Counted from the first letter of the stretch, positions 18,321-26,922 are shown. The stretch: DNA of 64,000 bases from Leptothoe sp034932105 (GCF_034932105.1 NZ_JAYGIG010000120.1:18587-82586), one strand, 5' to 3'. Notes: generated from the letters alone by a model not told the origin. Program-made: numbers and translations.

Positions 18321-19304
18321 TTAGTTCTCTCTCCTAGGAAAGATTATTCCTAACGCCGCTGTTAGTAACCCTAACGCCATGGCTGGTTCCGGCGTACTCA
18401 TGGGTTCATTGCTTAGGTGAGCTGACAGGACGGCCTGGGTAGCGGATATTTCTACTGCCACCAATTCGGCCTCAACCTTACCTAAGGCATAGGCCGTCTG
18501 GATTTTTTTCCCAATCTCCCCATCCCCCACAGCCAAGGCATCAGCCGAAATATCAGCAGTAATGGCCCCCTGGATTTTTTCCCCAATCTTCCCATCCCCC
18601 AAAGCCAAGGCATTAGCCGAGACATCAGCGGTAATGGCCCCACTGAGCACCGCCGTGTCACTACTGGCAATATCACCAATACTACAGTTACTAGGACTAT
18701 AGGCCGCTTCAATATCGGTGTTACTATCCGTTGGTCGACCGAAGTCTTGGACCCAGTAACTATCAAAGTTCGAGCTGCCATTGGCACCAGGCGCTGGATC
18801 AAAAAACAACCCAAAACCCACATCAACATAGTTTGGATTAAGTAAATTAACCCGATGTCCGGGGCTATTGAGCCAATCCGCTACCACGTCTTCAGCCGAG
18901 TTATATCCGGCTGCAATGTTCTCGGCCGCTGAACTAAATCGATAATTCGTAGCCCGAATTCGACTAGCGACGGTCGACAAACCATCAGGACTGGTATGGG
19001 CAAAGTAATCCCTATTGGCCATGTCCTCCGCATGGCCCTGGGCCATCTGACCCAGTTTACGAGAAAACCGTAGTGTGGAAACCCCATGGTCAACACGCAC
19101 TTGATTGGTTACCGCCAGCAGGTCATTAAAAATAGCCTCTAACTCGGTGTTACAGGATGGTGTGGATACGGCTACGGGTGTTGCTTTTGGTGCTGTTGTT
19201 TTCGGAGTACTGTCATTGCTATTGCTTCCACCGCCGCCCCCACCTCCACACCCCGTGAGCATGACACCGATCAATAAAATACTGGCTAACGATCTAAACC
19301 CCAT
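18321..19304 (-). CDS. CAP (SCP/PR1-like) lipoprotein with PEP-CTERM tail
   Basis: A 327-aa secreted protein. The N-terminus is a lipoprotein signal with lipobox LTGC at Cys19, followed by poly-Gly and a Ser/Asn linker. A CAP domain spans about 50-185, with VTNQVRVDHGVSTLRFS, GHAEDMANRDYFAHTSPDG, ENIAAGYNSAEDVVADWLNSPGHR (written here in parts) and YWVQDFG. Then two near-identical repeats ITADVSANALALGDGKIG and ITADISADALAVGDGEIG near 215-260. The last 25 residues (PEP, a hydrophobic stretch, then PRRE) form a PEP-CTERM sorting signal, normally cut by an exosortase. Having both lipobox and PEP-CTERM on one protein is unusual. CAP proteins in bacteria are secreted with often unknown targets. 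The gene is convergent with tex. Confidence 0.82.
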   Translation of the reverse strand: MGFRSLASILLIGVMLTGCGGGGGGGSNSNDSTPKTTAPKATPVAVSTPSCNTELEAIFNDLLAVTNQVRVDHGVSTLRFSRKLGQMAQGHAEDMANRDYFAHTSPDGLSTVASRIRATNYRFSSAAENIAAGYNSAEDVVADWLNSPGHRVNLLNPNYVDVGFGLFFDPAPGANGSSNFDSYWVQDFGRPTDSNTDIEAAYSPSNCSIGDIASSDTAVLSGAITADVSANALALGDGKIGEKIQGAITADISADALAVGDGEIGKKIQTAYALGKVEAELVAVEISATQAVLSAHLSNEPMSTPEPAMALGLLTAALGIIFPRREN

Positions 19305-19511
19305 GAAAATTCTGTCGAAACGGCTTGAGTCAAACTTTTGGTAGAACCCCGTAAACAGCCACCTCCCCTCTGGAGCGGTGTTAAACTGGAATGGTGTGAG
19401 ACGAACCTGCCAACGATAAGTTTGAACAATTAATTTAGTTTTATCGACCGTTGCACTACTACATAGGGGTGGTTATGATTCATCACCTCTCCTTCAGTGG
19501 AAGTCACACCA

Positions 19512-19552
19512 TCGGAGATTACCCAGTCGGAGATTACCTAGTCGGAGATTAC
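19512..19552 (+). repeat. three 11-bp direct repeats with 15-bp period
   Basis: TCGGAGATTAC occurs at 19512-19522, 19527-19537 and 19542-19552, with the connecting CCAG/CTAG also alike. The array ends 13 bp before the msrA start and its last GGAG may serve as part of the ribosome-binding region. The 15-bp period is near one and a half helical turns. Confidence 0.75.
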
Positions 19553-19565
19553 GGAGATCTGGAAA

Positions 19566-20030
19566 ATGACTTCAATAGCTACATTCGGCGCAGGCTGCTT
19601 TTGGGGGACAGAACAAGCATTTCGCCAACTCACCGGCGTCACCCATACCTCGGTGGGCTACATGGGGGGACATTTTGAAAATCCCTGTTATTTAGATGTG
19701 CTCTCTCGCATTACGGGCCATGCTGAAGTGGCCCAGATCAGCTACGATCCAGCGGTGATTAGCTATGAAACCCTGTTAGCAACATTTTGGCAGATTCATG
19801 ACCCCACCAGTTTCCATCGACAGGGAGCCGATCGTGGAGAACAATATCGTTCAGTAATTTTCTATCACACCGATGAACAGAGACAGTGGGCTCATCAGTC
19901 AAAACAGTCTATGGCCAGTCATTACCCTAAGCCCATAGTTACTGAAATTGTTGCGGCATCAGCCTATTGGCTAGCGACAGAAGAACATCAACAGTATTTT
20001 GAGAAGAAAACAGCTAGGAAACTCCTGTGA
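19566..20030 (+). CDS. msrA: MsrA, peptide-methionine (S)-S-oxide reductase
   Basis: A 154-aa cytosolic repair enzyme that reduces methionine-S-sulfoxide in proteins. The catalytic motif is FGAGCFWG with the active Cys at residue 11. Other family marks: GVTHTSVGYMGG, GHAEVAQISYDP, FWQIHDPTS and the conserved DRGEQYRSVIFYH. The usual YGGGxxxNPTYxxV is read here as MGGHFENPCYLDVL, so Cys41 sits beside the active site where most relatives have Thr. There is no C-terminal recycling cysteine pair, so recycling probably uses Cys41 or thioredoxin directly; this is inference. Single gene with tandem repeats in its leader. Confidence 0.94.
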   Translation: MTSIATFGAGCFWGTEQAFRQLTGVTHTSVGYMGGHFENPCYLDVLSRITGHAEVAQISYDPAVISYETLLATFWQIHDPTSFHRQGADRGEQYRSVIFYHTDEQRQWAHQSKQSMASHYPKPIVTEIVAASAYWLATEEHQQYFEKKTARKLL

Positions 20031-20400
20031 GTTTTAGCAGTTGTTAAAATATAGGCTCCGAAGAAACACAAACTAATCAACTCTAAAAGAGGCTGATTGG
20101 CGATAAAGTGGCGACAACTGTATTTCTTTCAGGTTTAACGATTAGTAAACCCCTACCCTTTTGCTCCAATAGCCCTGTCACTTTGAGTGCAGGTTGAGCC
20201 GGTGCTACCTCGACCGGTATAAGTTCTGAATAGGTTCTTAACGAAAAAACGATCCTCTTTTTTCAAGGGTGAATAGCCAAAAAAATAACAAAAAAATAGC
20301 CCTGTTAACCTTTAATGGCTAAACAGGACCACTTTACATATAACTATCAGGGCAGAAAACTCAGACGCCGAGTAATTGCCGCTAGATAATGAACTTGAAC
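20031..20400. other. intergenic region between msrA and the leader-peptide gene
   Basis: Holds the terminator of the leftward peptide gene (20278-20327). On the minus strand a 59-codon open stretch at about 20083-20262 reads like protein (it includes ALKVTGLLEQKGRGLLIVKP) but has no start or ribosome-binding site; it may be a gene remnant or chance. Confidence 0.4.
20278..20327 (-). terminator. intrinsic terminator of the leader-peptide gene
   Basis: Read on the minus strand: stem CCTGTTTAGCC, loop ATTAAA, returning GGTTAACAGG (one bulged T), then GCTA and two T7 runs separated by GTTA. It lies about 75 bp after the peptide stop codon and supports that gene being a real transcription unit. 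Confidence 0.7.
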
Positions 20401-20577
20401 CTACTTGGACTGGGTATCAAGCTGGTCTAGACGCTCAGCTTGAATATCTTTAACACTCTTGGTCTGGTTATCTAGGTGCTCAAGGCGCTGCTCTTGTAGC
20501 TTGTTACCACCGGCAACATCCTTTAACTGATCATCAGACAATTGCTCATCGGAAACGCTCTTGCTTTGCTCTTCCAT
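20401..20577 (-). CDS. 58-aa double-glycine leader peptide (bacteriocin/RiPP-like precursor)
   Basis: The ATG at 20577 is chosen: GAGG lies eight bases upstream, and starting further upstream adds unrelated Cys-rich sequence. The peptide has a 24-residue leader with LSDDQLKDVAGG, which matches the double-glycine cleavage signal used by peptidase-containing ABC exporters. The predicted 34-residue core (NKLQEQRLEHLDNQ, then TKSVKDIQAERLDQLDTQSK) has no Cys, is rich in Gln, Asp, Lys and Leu, and is built of two similar halves (QRLEHLDNQTKS and ERLDQLDTQSK). A clear terminator follows. The divergent gene 485 bp away encodes an NHLM-like secretion protein. No modification enzyme or ABC exporter is in the window, so an unmodified exported peptide is the simplest reading. 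Function unknown. Confidence 0.68.
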   Translation of the reverse strand: MEEQSKSVSDEQLSDDQLKDVAGGNKLQEQRLEHLDNQTKSVKDIQAERLDQLDTQSK

Positions 20578-21061
20578 GGAAGTTACCTCAACGTAGAAAC
20601 AACGAAAATATTGTCCTGTTGTCAAACATGTAACGCAGGACTTTCCCATCATATCGACCACAACCAAAAATGGTAGTGGTTTCGCTGGTTTCTCAGGAAC
20701 TTCTAATAGTGGGTTGGAATTCAGAGAGGTTTTTAATGTTTTATTAAGAGATTAGGGCTTATTTGTAATGAGTTCATATTAAACCTCAGGGAATACTGAG
20801 AATTTCCTGAGAATTTGTCTTGACAACAGAGTTTTTTATGATCAGTTTTGTTGCATGCATAGAACCTTAGTTTTAATGCTTAGAAGAATCTTAAAAATAG
20901 GCTAAACCTAGGTGCAATCGTGACCAATTTTGCTTGGGAGTTGAAGTGATGCTGAGAATAGTCTAAATGTTTCTTAACATTTATAAAGCCTGGGGTTAGA
21001 TGGATTTTGATGAGTACGATGGATAATGGAGTTCCAAGCTTGGAAAAGGGATAGTTGATAG
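20578..21061. other. 484-bp divergent promoter region of the peptide and secretion-protein genes
   Basis: AT-rich with no gene. A TTGACA hexamer is present near 20819 on the plus strand and one near 20625 on the minus strand, but no well-spaced -10 element accompanies either, so promoters are not called. Confidence 0.4.
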
Positions 21062-21652
21062 ATGGGTGATAGTAGTATCTTTCGTCAAGAAGCGTTAGAG
21101 AGATTGTCTTCGCCAGAGCAGCTGGATCAGCTGATGCAGATTGTCTCTCCCCGTAGTTGGCTGCCGTTGGCCACCATCGGTGGGTTGTTGGGGGCAGCAA
21201 TTTTTTGGGCTTGTGCAGGTCGTATCCCAGTCACCACCAGTAGCCATGCTATTTTGGCCTATGCCGAGGGTGACTCGGGAGAACTGGTGGGGGTGGCCTA
21301 TTTCCCGACGGGGGAGTTGGCTCAGATTGAACTGGGTATGGACGTACTGCTGATTCCTGATGTGGAAGGGAACAAGCAAGCCGCTGGTGGCATAGAGGGG
21401 AAAGTGAGCAAAGTATCTTTACCCTCGGTGATGACCTTGGATGGTGTCCGGCAGCTGGAAGATCCGGCAGCAGATACGACGATTGAGGTCCTCATAGAGC
21501 TGACGCCCGATTCCAGTACCAGCAGCGGTTATAAATGGTCGGCCAGTAGCTTGAACATGATTCCCCTGGGTGGCATGCATGCCACCGCTCGGGTCACCTT
21601 GGATGAAAAGGCTCCACTGTGGTTTGTGCTGCCGTTTTTGCACCAGTCCTAG
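21062..21652 (+). CDS. short HlyD-like protein related to NHLM bacteriocin secretion proteins
   Basis: A 196-aa inner-membrane-anchored protein. The N-terminus (FRQEALERLSSPEQLDQLMQ then IVSPRSWLPL) closely resembles the opening of the NHLM bacteriocin system secretion protein family (TIGR03794), HlyD-type adaptors in peptide export loci. One membrane segment lies near 35-52, followed by RIPVTTSSHAIL, the start of the beta-rich domain. The long coiled-coil hairpin typical of the family is missing and the protein is shorter than usual, so it would not reach an outer-membrane channel in the normal way. The C-terminal part keeps the beta-barrel pattern (GMHATARVTLDEKAPLWFVL). Divergent from the double-Gly peptide gene. 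Confidence 0.7.
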   Translation: MGDSSIFRQEALERLSSPEQLDQLMQIVSPRSWLPLATIGGLLGAAIFWACAGRIPVTTSSHAILAYAEGDSGELVGVAYFPTGELAQIELGMDVLLIPDVEGNKQAAGGIEGKVSKVSLPSVMTLDGVRQLEDPAADTTIEVLIELTPDSSTSSGYKWSASSLNMIPLGGMHATARVTLDEKAPLWFVLPFLHQS

Positions 21653-21736
21653 GACATATGCATAGGTCGAACTTGGAAAAATGTGGGGTAAGCCCATTTT
21701 GGGGGTAGCTTTGTCGGTGCGCTCCCTAAACCCCAT

Positions 21737-23224
21737 TTAAAATTCCATTAAAATTCCATGCCGAAGTATCGCTAAGTTAAACATTAGATAACCCACGGTG
21801 CTGGAGGGTTCTTGTTTGGTTTGCTGTAGCCAGGTTTCGATTAGGGCTGATAGTGGCTGAGTCCCTAGCTGTTGATAGGTTTCCAGCAATGCCGTGAGCA
21901 CTCGATCCCCCAGGATATCGTCAGTACCAGGACGGATCAGACAGTGGGTTCTCAAAAGTTGAAAGCACTGAATTGTCTGCTGCTGCTCTGCTTGGCTCAG
22001 CTCCTGGGTAATGGCTGCAACCAGGTGCTCCATGGCAAAGGTCATCACCATGGGTTGCAACCCAAATAAGGGCTCCTCTGTAAGAAAATGCTGGGTGATG
22101 AGGGAATGCTCGACCAGGTAAGACAGAGCCTTAATCACTCCGGCAGGGTCAGGGTTGAGCAAATGGGTTTGTAGCCGACAGAGGGAAATTGGTTCTTGCC
22201 AAATAGCCAACCAAAAGAGAAGTGTTTTTTCCAGGGGTTCAAGCGTCTCAAATTGTTGTTGGCAGAGTAAACGGATGGGATCTGGCAGAATAATTATCTC
22301 TTGTTCTAAAAAGGCGGCTGTTTGCCCCCTAAAGACAGTTTGAATCGTCGCGACCACCAGCTTTAGTGCAAGGGGGTTATAGCTGTAGATCCGGGCTAGG
22401 TTTTTTAGCTGATAGGTTTGGCCACCACAGCCATGGGCGGCCAGCAGCTGGGTCGCCGCATCGGCGGACAGACCGGCGAGGGGCAAGTGGTAGGCTCGGT
22501 TTAAGGTGTGAAATTGAGGGGGTAATGGTTGGCGGCTAATGACTAGTAGACAACTGCCATGGCGAGAGCGAGAAATTCGATAGAGGGGGTCTAAGTAGGT
22601 TTGGATTTGGGTCTCGTCTAGATCGTCTAAGATAATCAGTCTACGGTTCTGCATCGTTTGGAGGAGTTGTCGCACCCCCTGATCCACTGTTTCTATGGGA
22701 CGACCATCGAGGAGGTCCGTGAGTAGGGCCTCCAGAGGCCTATCCATCGAACGCCAGATAATGCTTTCGAACTCTGTTTGTAGTTGTTCCGCCAGGGCTA
22801 ATGCCAGGGCAGTTTTACCATGCCCCCCCGGGCCGCTGATGTTGATCAACTTTGCGGTTTCCGTGACTATCCAGGTCTGTAGCTGCTCCAACTCTGGCTC
22901 CCGGCCGTAAAATTGCTCAATATCTGGGGCCTCTCCCCAATCCACGTTTCCAGGCTTGGGTTCCAACTGCCATGATGGTTCTGCTATGGGTGCAAAAGAC
23001 AGTTCGGCGATGTCTTGCCAAGTATCAATGCCAATGGTGTGGCAGATGGCGATAAAGGCCTCTTGTTGGATGCGTTCACCGCGCCAAAAGCGACGTAGGG
23101 TCGCCCTGGACGTGTGGGCATCCTGCCACCAGCGGGCGGTGCTGGTTTTGGTCCAGCCCCGGCGTTGTCGGGCTTGATTTGCGATCGCAAGCCCCTTTTC
23201 CGAAGCCCTAATAGACTGCCCCAT
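21737..23224 (-). CDS. HTH-like/NB-ARC STAND ATPase without C-terminal repeats
   Basis: A 495-aa STAND-type NTPase. The N-terminal 70 residues (KGLAIANQARQRRGWTKTS, RWWQDAHTSRATLRRFWRGE) form a DNA-binding-like domain found at the front of cyanobacterial NB-ARC proteins. The NB-ARC part begins at FYGREPELEQLQTW; Walker A is GPGGHGKTA at 131-139 and Walker B RLIILDDLDE near 195-204, with LLVISRQPLP as the sensor strand. NB-ARC proteins usually carry TPR or WD40 repeats behind the winged-helix; here the chain ends soon after it, so the sensor part is missing or reduced. Role as a signalling or abortive-defence switch is inference. Convergent with the short HlyD-like gene. Confidence 0.83.
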   Translation of the reverse strand: MGQSIRASEKGLAIANQARQRRGWTKTSTARWWQDAHTSRATLRRFWRGERIQQEAFIAICHTIGIDTWQDIAELSFAPIAEPSWQLEPKPGNVDWGEAPDIEQFYGREPELEQLQTWIVTETAKLINISGPGGHGKTALALALAEQLQTEFESIIWRSMDRPLEALLTDLLDGRPIETVDQGVRQLLQTMQNRRLIILDDLDETQIQTYLDPLYRISRSRHGSCLLVISRQPLPPQFHTLNRAYHLPLAGLSADAATQLLAAHGCGGQTYQLKNLARIYSYNPLALKLVVATIQTVFRGQTAAFLEQEIIILPDPIRLLCQQQFETLEPLEKTLLFWLAIWQEPISLCRLQTHLLNPDPAGVIKALSYLVEHSLITQHFLTEEPLFGLQPMVMTFAMEHLVAAITQELSQAEQQQTIQCFQLLRTHCLIRPGTDDILGDRVLTALLETYQQLGTQPLSALIETWLQQTKQEPSSTVGYLMFNLAILRHGILMEF

Positions 23225-23449
23225 ACCAACTCCACCTGATTCATCCTGGGTCGGGTTTCCCCTGGTCTGCTCTTATCTCTATTCTGACCTAACCACCCCA
23301 TTCCCCACTATCGGCAAAATCAATGGGCAAAATCCACCTGAGCCAAAAACTGAGTCAAACTGAGGCCATGAACTGAGCCCAAAACTGAGTCCATGCTGCC
23401 CGCTGGCTTGCTTAACCTGGAATCAGTTCACCCTCCTAGAGGTCTTATC

Positions 23450-26008
23450 ATGGTCTATACATCCCTGCCCCAAATCCCTGAGCTGCCCGCTGGTCTATAT
23501 GTGCTATGCCCTGAACAGCCCCTGGCATTCCCCCTGAAACATACCGCTGTCAAGGCAAAGGTCAGCGGCAATATTTCCCGGGTGGAGGTGACCCACACCT
23601 TTGAAAATCCGTTTACCACCATCCTTGAAGCCACCTATGTCTTTCCCCTGCCCGATGAAGCCGCAGTGGATACCATGGTGATTCGGTTTTGCGATCGCAC
23701 CATCCAAGGCCGCATCGAACAGCGCGAAGCGGCCCAGGCCATCTACGAGCGGGCCAAGCAACAGGGCCAAACCGCCGGACTGCTAGAGCAAGAACGGGCC
23801 AATATCTTCACCCAGTCCCTGGCCAATATCCTGCCAGGGGAGGAGATCGAAGTGATGCTCAGCTACAGTGACCAACTGGCCTACAAACAAGGCTCCTACG
23901 AGTTTGTCTTTCCCATGGTGGTGGGACCGCGCTACATACCCGGCCACCCCATGGCAGAGTCAGAAACCCATCGAGGATCTGCCCCAGCACCGATGATGCT
24001 AAACCAGGATACGGATTTAGTCCCCGATGCCAGTCGCTTAAATGCACCGATTTTGCCCCCTGGGATGCGGTCCGGCCACGATATTCAGGTGACGGTGGAC
24101 ATTGAGACCGGAGGCCATAGTTCCAACCTCATCTCAAACCTCATCTCAAACCTCCAGTCCCCCTCCCACCAAATCGTAGTAGATACCCAGGAAACCCTCA
24201 CCCGCATTACCCTGGCCCCCAGTGACACCGTGCCCAACAAAGACCTGATCCTGCGTTACCAAATCGCGGGGGATACCACCCACACATCCCTGTTAACCCA
24301 GGCCGATCAGCGCGGTGGCCATTTTGCCGTCTATCTGATTCCCGCCCTCAGCTATGACACCACCGCCTACATTCCCAAAGACATGGTGTTCTTAATCGAC
24401 ACCTCCGGTTCCCAGTCAGGAGCCCCCTTAGCCCAGTGTCAGGCCTTAATGCGACGCTTTATTACAGCCCTCCATCCCCAGGACACCTTTAATATTGTTA
24501 ACTTTGCCAACACTACCCAGCAGCTGGCAAAAGTCTCTTTGCCAAATACCCCCCACCATCGCCAACAGGCCCTGACCTATGTGGATCGACTCCGGGCCGG
24601 GGGTGGTACCGAGATGATGCGCGGCTTTAAAACGGTACTCAACTTACCCCAGCTGGACCCTGAACGGATTCGCAATATTGTTCTCTTAACCGATGGCTAC
24701 ATTGGTAACGAGACCCAGATCTTTGCTGAAGTGCAGCGTTCCCTCACCCCGTCTAGTCGTCTCCATAGTTTTGGTGCCGGGAGTTCCGTCAATCGCTTTT
24801 TGCTCAATCGGGTGGCCGAGTTGGGCCGGGGCATTAGCCATGTGGTACGCCATGATCAAGCCATTGACCAGGTGGTAGATCGGTTCTTAAACCAAATCAA
24901 CAATCCGGTCCTTGGAAATCTCTCCCTCCATTGGGAGGGACCTGGCACAGCCCCCAGTTGCTATCCCCTGGCCCTGCCGGATTTATTTGCCGAACAACCC
25001 CTAATTTTGTTTGGCCATAAGCCCGATCAACAACCAGGAACGTTACGCATTACCGGTATTGCCGCCGGTGGGCAACCCTTTGAACAATCCTTTGCCGTTG
25101 GGTTTGAACCGGCGGGCAATCCGGCCATTGCCCAACTGTGGGGTCGGGCCCGGATCAAAGCGTTAATGAACCAAATGGTGAACGGTGAGACCACCCAAGG
25201 GGTGGAGGCCGTCACAGCAACCGCCCTGGCCTATCAGCTGTTGTCCCAGTACACCGCCTTTGTCGCCGTCAGTGATGATGTCCGGGTAGAGCAACCCCAT
25301 GACGCTGTTGCCGTCCAAGTGCCCGTGCTGATGTCAGAGGCCATGAGCTATGAGGGCGTGTTTGGAGCGGCGGTCAGTGCCCCCCTATCCAGGAGTGTTC
25401 CCACACGGACTCGCATGGAGATGCCCACGGCAAAAAAATCAGCGGCGGCCCGGCTGGGGGGACTGTTTCAAAGACATTCTGCCCCCCAATCCGAAAGCCT
25501 TGAAGTGGGGCAGGCATTTGCCCCGGCACCGCATGATATGGGCTCGGCTCCATGGCCAGGGACAACAGGGGACAGTTTTGCAGAAGTTGCGGCTGAAGAG
25601 CTGGATCTGCCCCTGGGGGCATCCGTCCCCTTAGAAGATGAGGAGCTGAGTGACACTACACTGCTAGAATCTGCCGTCGAGGGGAATCGGGTTGTCAGGG
25701 GGTCGTCCCAGCCACTAAAATCCCATCAGCTGCTCCAGATTCTAGAGGCAGACGGTCTTGAGGACCCTGTGCTCGAACAGCTCAAACAATATTTGGCAGA
25801 TCTAACTCTGATAAATCCCCAGTCAGGAAACCTCGTATTTGAACTGGTGATCCAACAGGGCCGGGTCAAACGAGTAATGCTGGATGAAGCGGCCTCGGCA
25901 CCGCAAAACCCCGAGGTGATTGAGAAAATTCGTTGCAGGCTCCTCACTTGGCACTGCCCCCAGACCCTCACCGCCCCCTTGCGCTTAGCACTGCGTCTAC
26001 AGCCTTAA
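23450..26008 (+). CDS. VIT and von Willebrand A domain protein
   Basis: An 852-aa protein combining a vault/inter-alpha-trypsin (VIT) domain with a vWA domain. The ATG at 23450 is chosen because AGAGG lies eight bases upstream. The VIT domain spans about 15-140 (NISRVEVTHTFENPFTTILEA in parts, YVFPLPDEAAVDTM, RANIFTQSLANILPGEEIEV). The vWA domain begins at KDMVFLIDTSGSQSG near 315 with an intact MIDAS, continues with FNIVNFAN, and has the LLTDGYIGNE strand. A low-complexity Ala/Pro/Glu stretch near 690-750 precedes a C-terminal small domain (PVLEQLKQYLADL, LVFELVIQQGRVKRV). No signal peptide is seen, so it may be cytosolic or exported by another route. Function not established in bacteria. 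Confidence 0.85.
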   Translation: MVYTSLPQIPELPAGLYVLCPEQPLAFPLKHTAVKAKVSGNISRVEVTHTFENPFTTILEATYVFPLPDEAAVDTMVIRFCDRTIQGRIEQREAAQAIYERAKQQGQTAGLLEQERANIFTQSLANILPGEEIEVMLSYSDQLAYKQGSYEFVFPMVVGPRYIPGHPMAESETHRGSAPAPMMLNQDTDLVPDASRLNAPILPPGMRSGHDIQVTVDIETGGHSSNLISNLISNLQSPSHQIVVDTQETLTRITLAPSDTVPNKDLILRYQIAGDTTHTSLLTQADQRGGHFAVYLIPALSYDTTAYIPKDMVFLIDTSGSQSGAPLAQCQALMRRFITALHPQDTFNIVNFANTTQQLAKVSLPNTPHHRQQALTYVDRLRAGGGTEMMRGFKTVLNLPQLDPERIRNIVLLTDGYIGNETQIFAEVQRSLTPSSRLHSFGAGSSVNRFLLNRVAELGRGISHVVRHDQAIDQVVDRFLNQINNPVLGNLSLHWEGPGTAPSCYPLALPDLFAEQPLILFGHKPDQQPGTLRITGIAAGGQPFEQSFAVGFEPAGNPAIAQLWGRARIKALMNQMVNGETTQGVEAVTATALAYQLLSQYTAFVAVSDDVRVEQPHDAVAVQVPVLMSEAMSYEGVFGAAVSAPLSRSVPTRTRMEMPTAKKSAAARLGGLFQRHSAPQSESLEVGQAFAPAPHDMGSAPWPGTTGDSFAEVAAEELDLPLGASVPLEDEELSDTTLLESAVEGNRVVRGSSQPLKSHQLLQILEADGLEDPVLEQLKQYLADLTLINPQSGNLVFELVIQQGRVKRVMLDEAASAPQNPEVIEKIRCRLLTWHCPQTLTAPLRLALRLQP

Positions 26009-26102
26009 ATCTCTGGAGGGTAGACAACAAATGTTTCACAACCCTAGGAGATTTTCGCCTGGCATGGTTGAGTGATGGCCTGGGAGAGAAAAACGTGAAC
26101 TT

Positions 26103-26136
26103 CATGGTGTCTAAACACCGATGTTTAGACACCATG
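26103..26136. terminator. 15-bp perfect inverted repeat between convergent genes
   Basis: Arms CATGGTGTCTAAACA and TGTTTAGACACCATG around the loop CCGA; the pairing continues imperfectly outward (GTGAAC/GTTTCAC). It sits in the 137-bp gap between the 3' ends of the VIT/vWA gene and the leftward NAD(P)-binding gene, so a bidirectional terminator is likely. There is no T-tract on either side. Confidence 0.6.
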
Positions 26137-26145
26137 GAGTTTCAC

Positions 26146-26922
26146 TCACAAACCCGGTTGCGTTTGCGCAAATAGAGCATTGAAATCATTCTTGACTGAT
26201 GACTGATTCAGGGTTTCTGGTTTGGAAACCAGATCAAAGGCTTTATTGCGGGCACCAGGTTCTAGCAGTGCCTGCACCACAACTTCAGCCACATCAGCCC
26301 GAGGGATGGAAGTAGTCAGGCCCTCCGGTGGATGAGCGAGCAGCACATCATTTTTACTGACCACAAGTTCACGCTGATCACCGGGTTGGTCCAGCAATCC
26401 ACCCGCTCGAATAATGGTGTAGTCAACCCCCGAGTCAATCAGATACTGCTCTGCTTTACGCTTCCAGATCAAGATATTGCCATTGCCCATGGTGTTGAGA
26501 AAATGGTTTTCATCTGTTCCCCCCATGGAACCTACCAGCACAATCTGTTGCACGCCTGCATGTTTAGCCGCATTAATTTGATTTATTTGCCCCTGGTAGT
26601 CAATCTGCTCAGGCATTTCCCCGGGTGCGAATGTAAATTCTGGTCGCTGTCCAGGCTGGGCTGGGGGCTTCATTTGCGGCGTTGCACTGGTGAGGATGAC
26701 TAGAGCATCACAGCCTTCAACGGCAGGAACTAAGCTCTTGGGTTCAAGAATATTACCAAAGAAGAAATTCTGAGTTGAGCCAAACCGTTCTACAGCTTTT
26801 TGGGAAGAACGAGCAAAACCTCTGACTGAAAAAGATTCGGAGCGTGATTGAAGTTTTTGAACCACCAAGGCACCGGTTCGTCCAGTTGCACCTGTGACTA
26901 GAACTTGAAGCGGATGGGACAT
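26146..26922 (-). CDS. atypical SDR (NAD(P)-binding) family oxidoreductase
   Basis: A 258-aa NAD(P)H-binding Rossmann protein of the atypical short-chain dehydrogenase group. The nucleotide loop is VLVTGATGRTGALVV at the N-terminus, followed by ARSSQKAVERFG as the position that reads the 2'-phosphate, and VILTSATPQM. The typical active Tyr-Lys pair is not evident; instead NILIWKRKAEQYLIDSGVDYT contains the family's WKRKAE pattern, with YTIIRAGGLLDQPG after it. Start set to the ATG at 26922 (MSHPLQVL), five residues inside the longest open frame. Similar cyanobacterial and plant proteins act in stress or photosystem assembly, but no specific role can be read here. Confidence 0.85.
   Translation of the reverse strand: MSHPLQVLVTGATGRTGALVVQKLQSRSESFSVRGFARSSQKAVERFGSTQNFFFGNILEPKSLVPAVEGCDALVILTSATPQMKPPAQPGQRPEFTFAPGEMPEQIDYQGQINQINAAKHAGVQQIVLVGSMGGTDENHFLNTMGNGNILIWKRKAEQYLIDSGVDYTIIRAGGLLDQPGDQRELVVSKNDVLLAHPPEGLTTSIPRADVAEVVVQALLEPGARNKAFDLVSKPETLNQSSVKNDFNALFAQTQPGL

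Noticed and set aside
19500..19560. Possible CRISPR-like repeats upstream of msrA
   Set aside because: The repeat is only 11-15 bp with 4-bp gaps and no spacers; no CRISPR array was seen anywhere in the window, despite the cas1 remnant at 61 kb.
19451..19678. 75-codon frame with VGDYxVGDY repeats overlapping msrA
   Set aside because: It arises from the 15-bp repeats and overlaps msrA by over 100 bp; no independent support.
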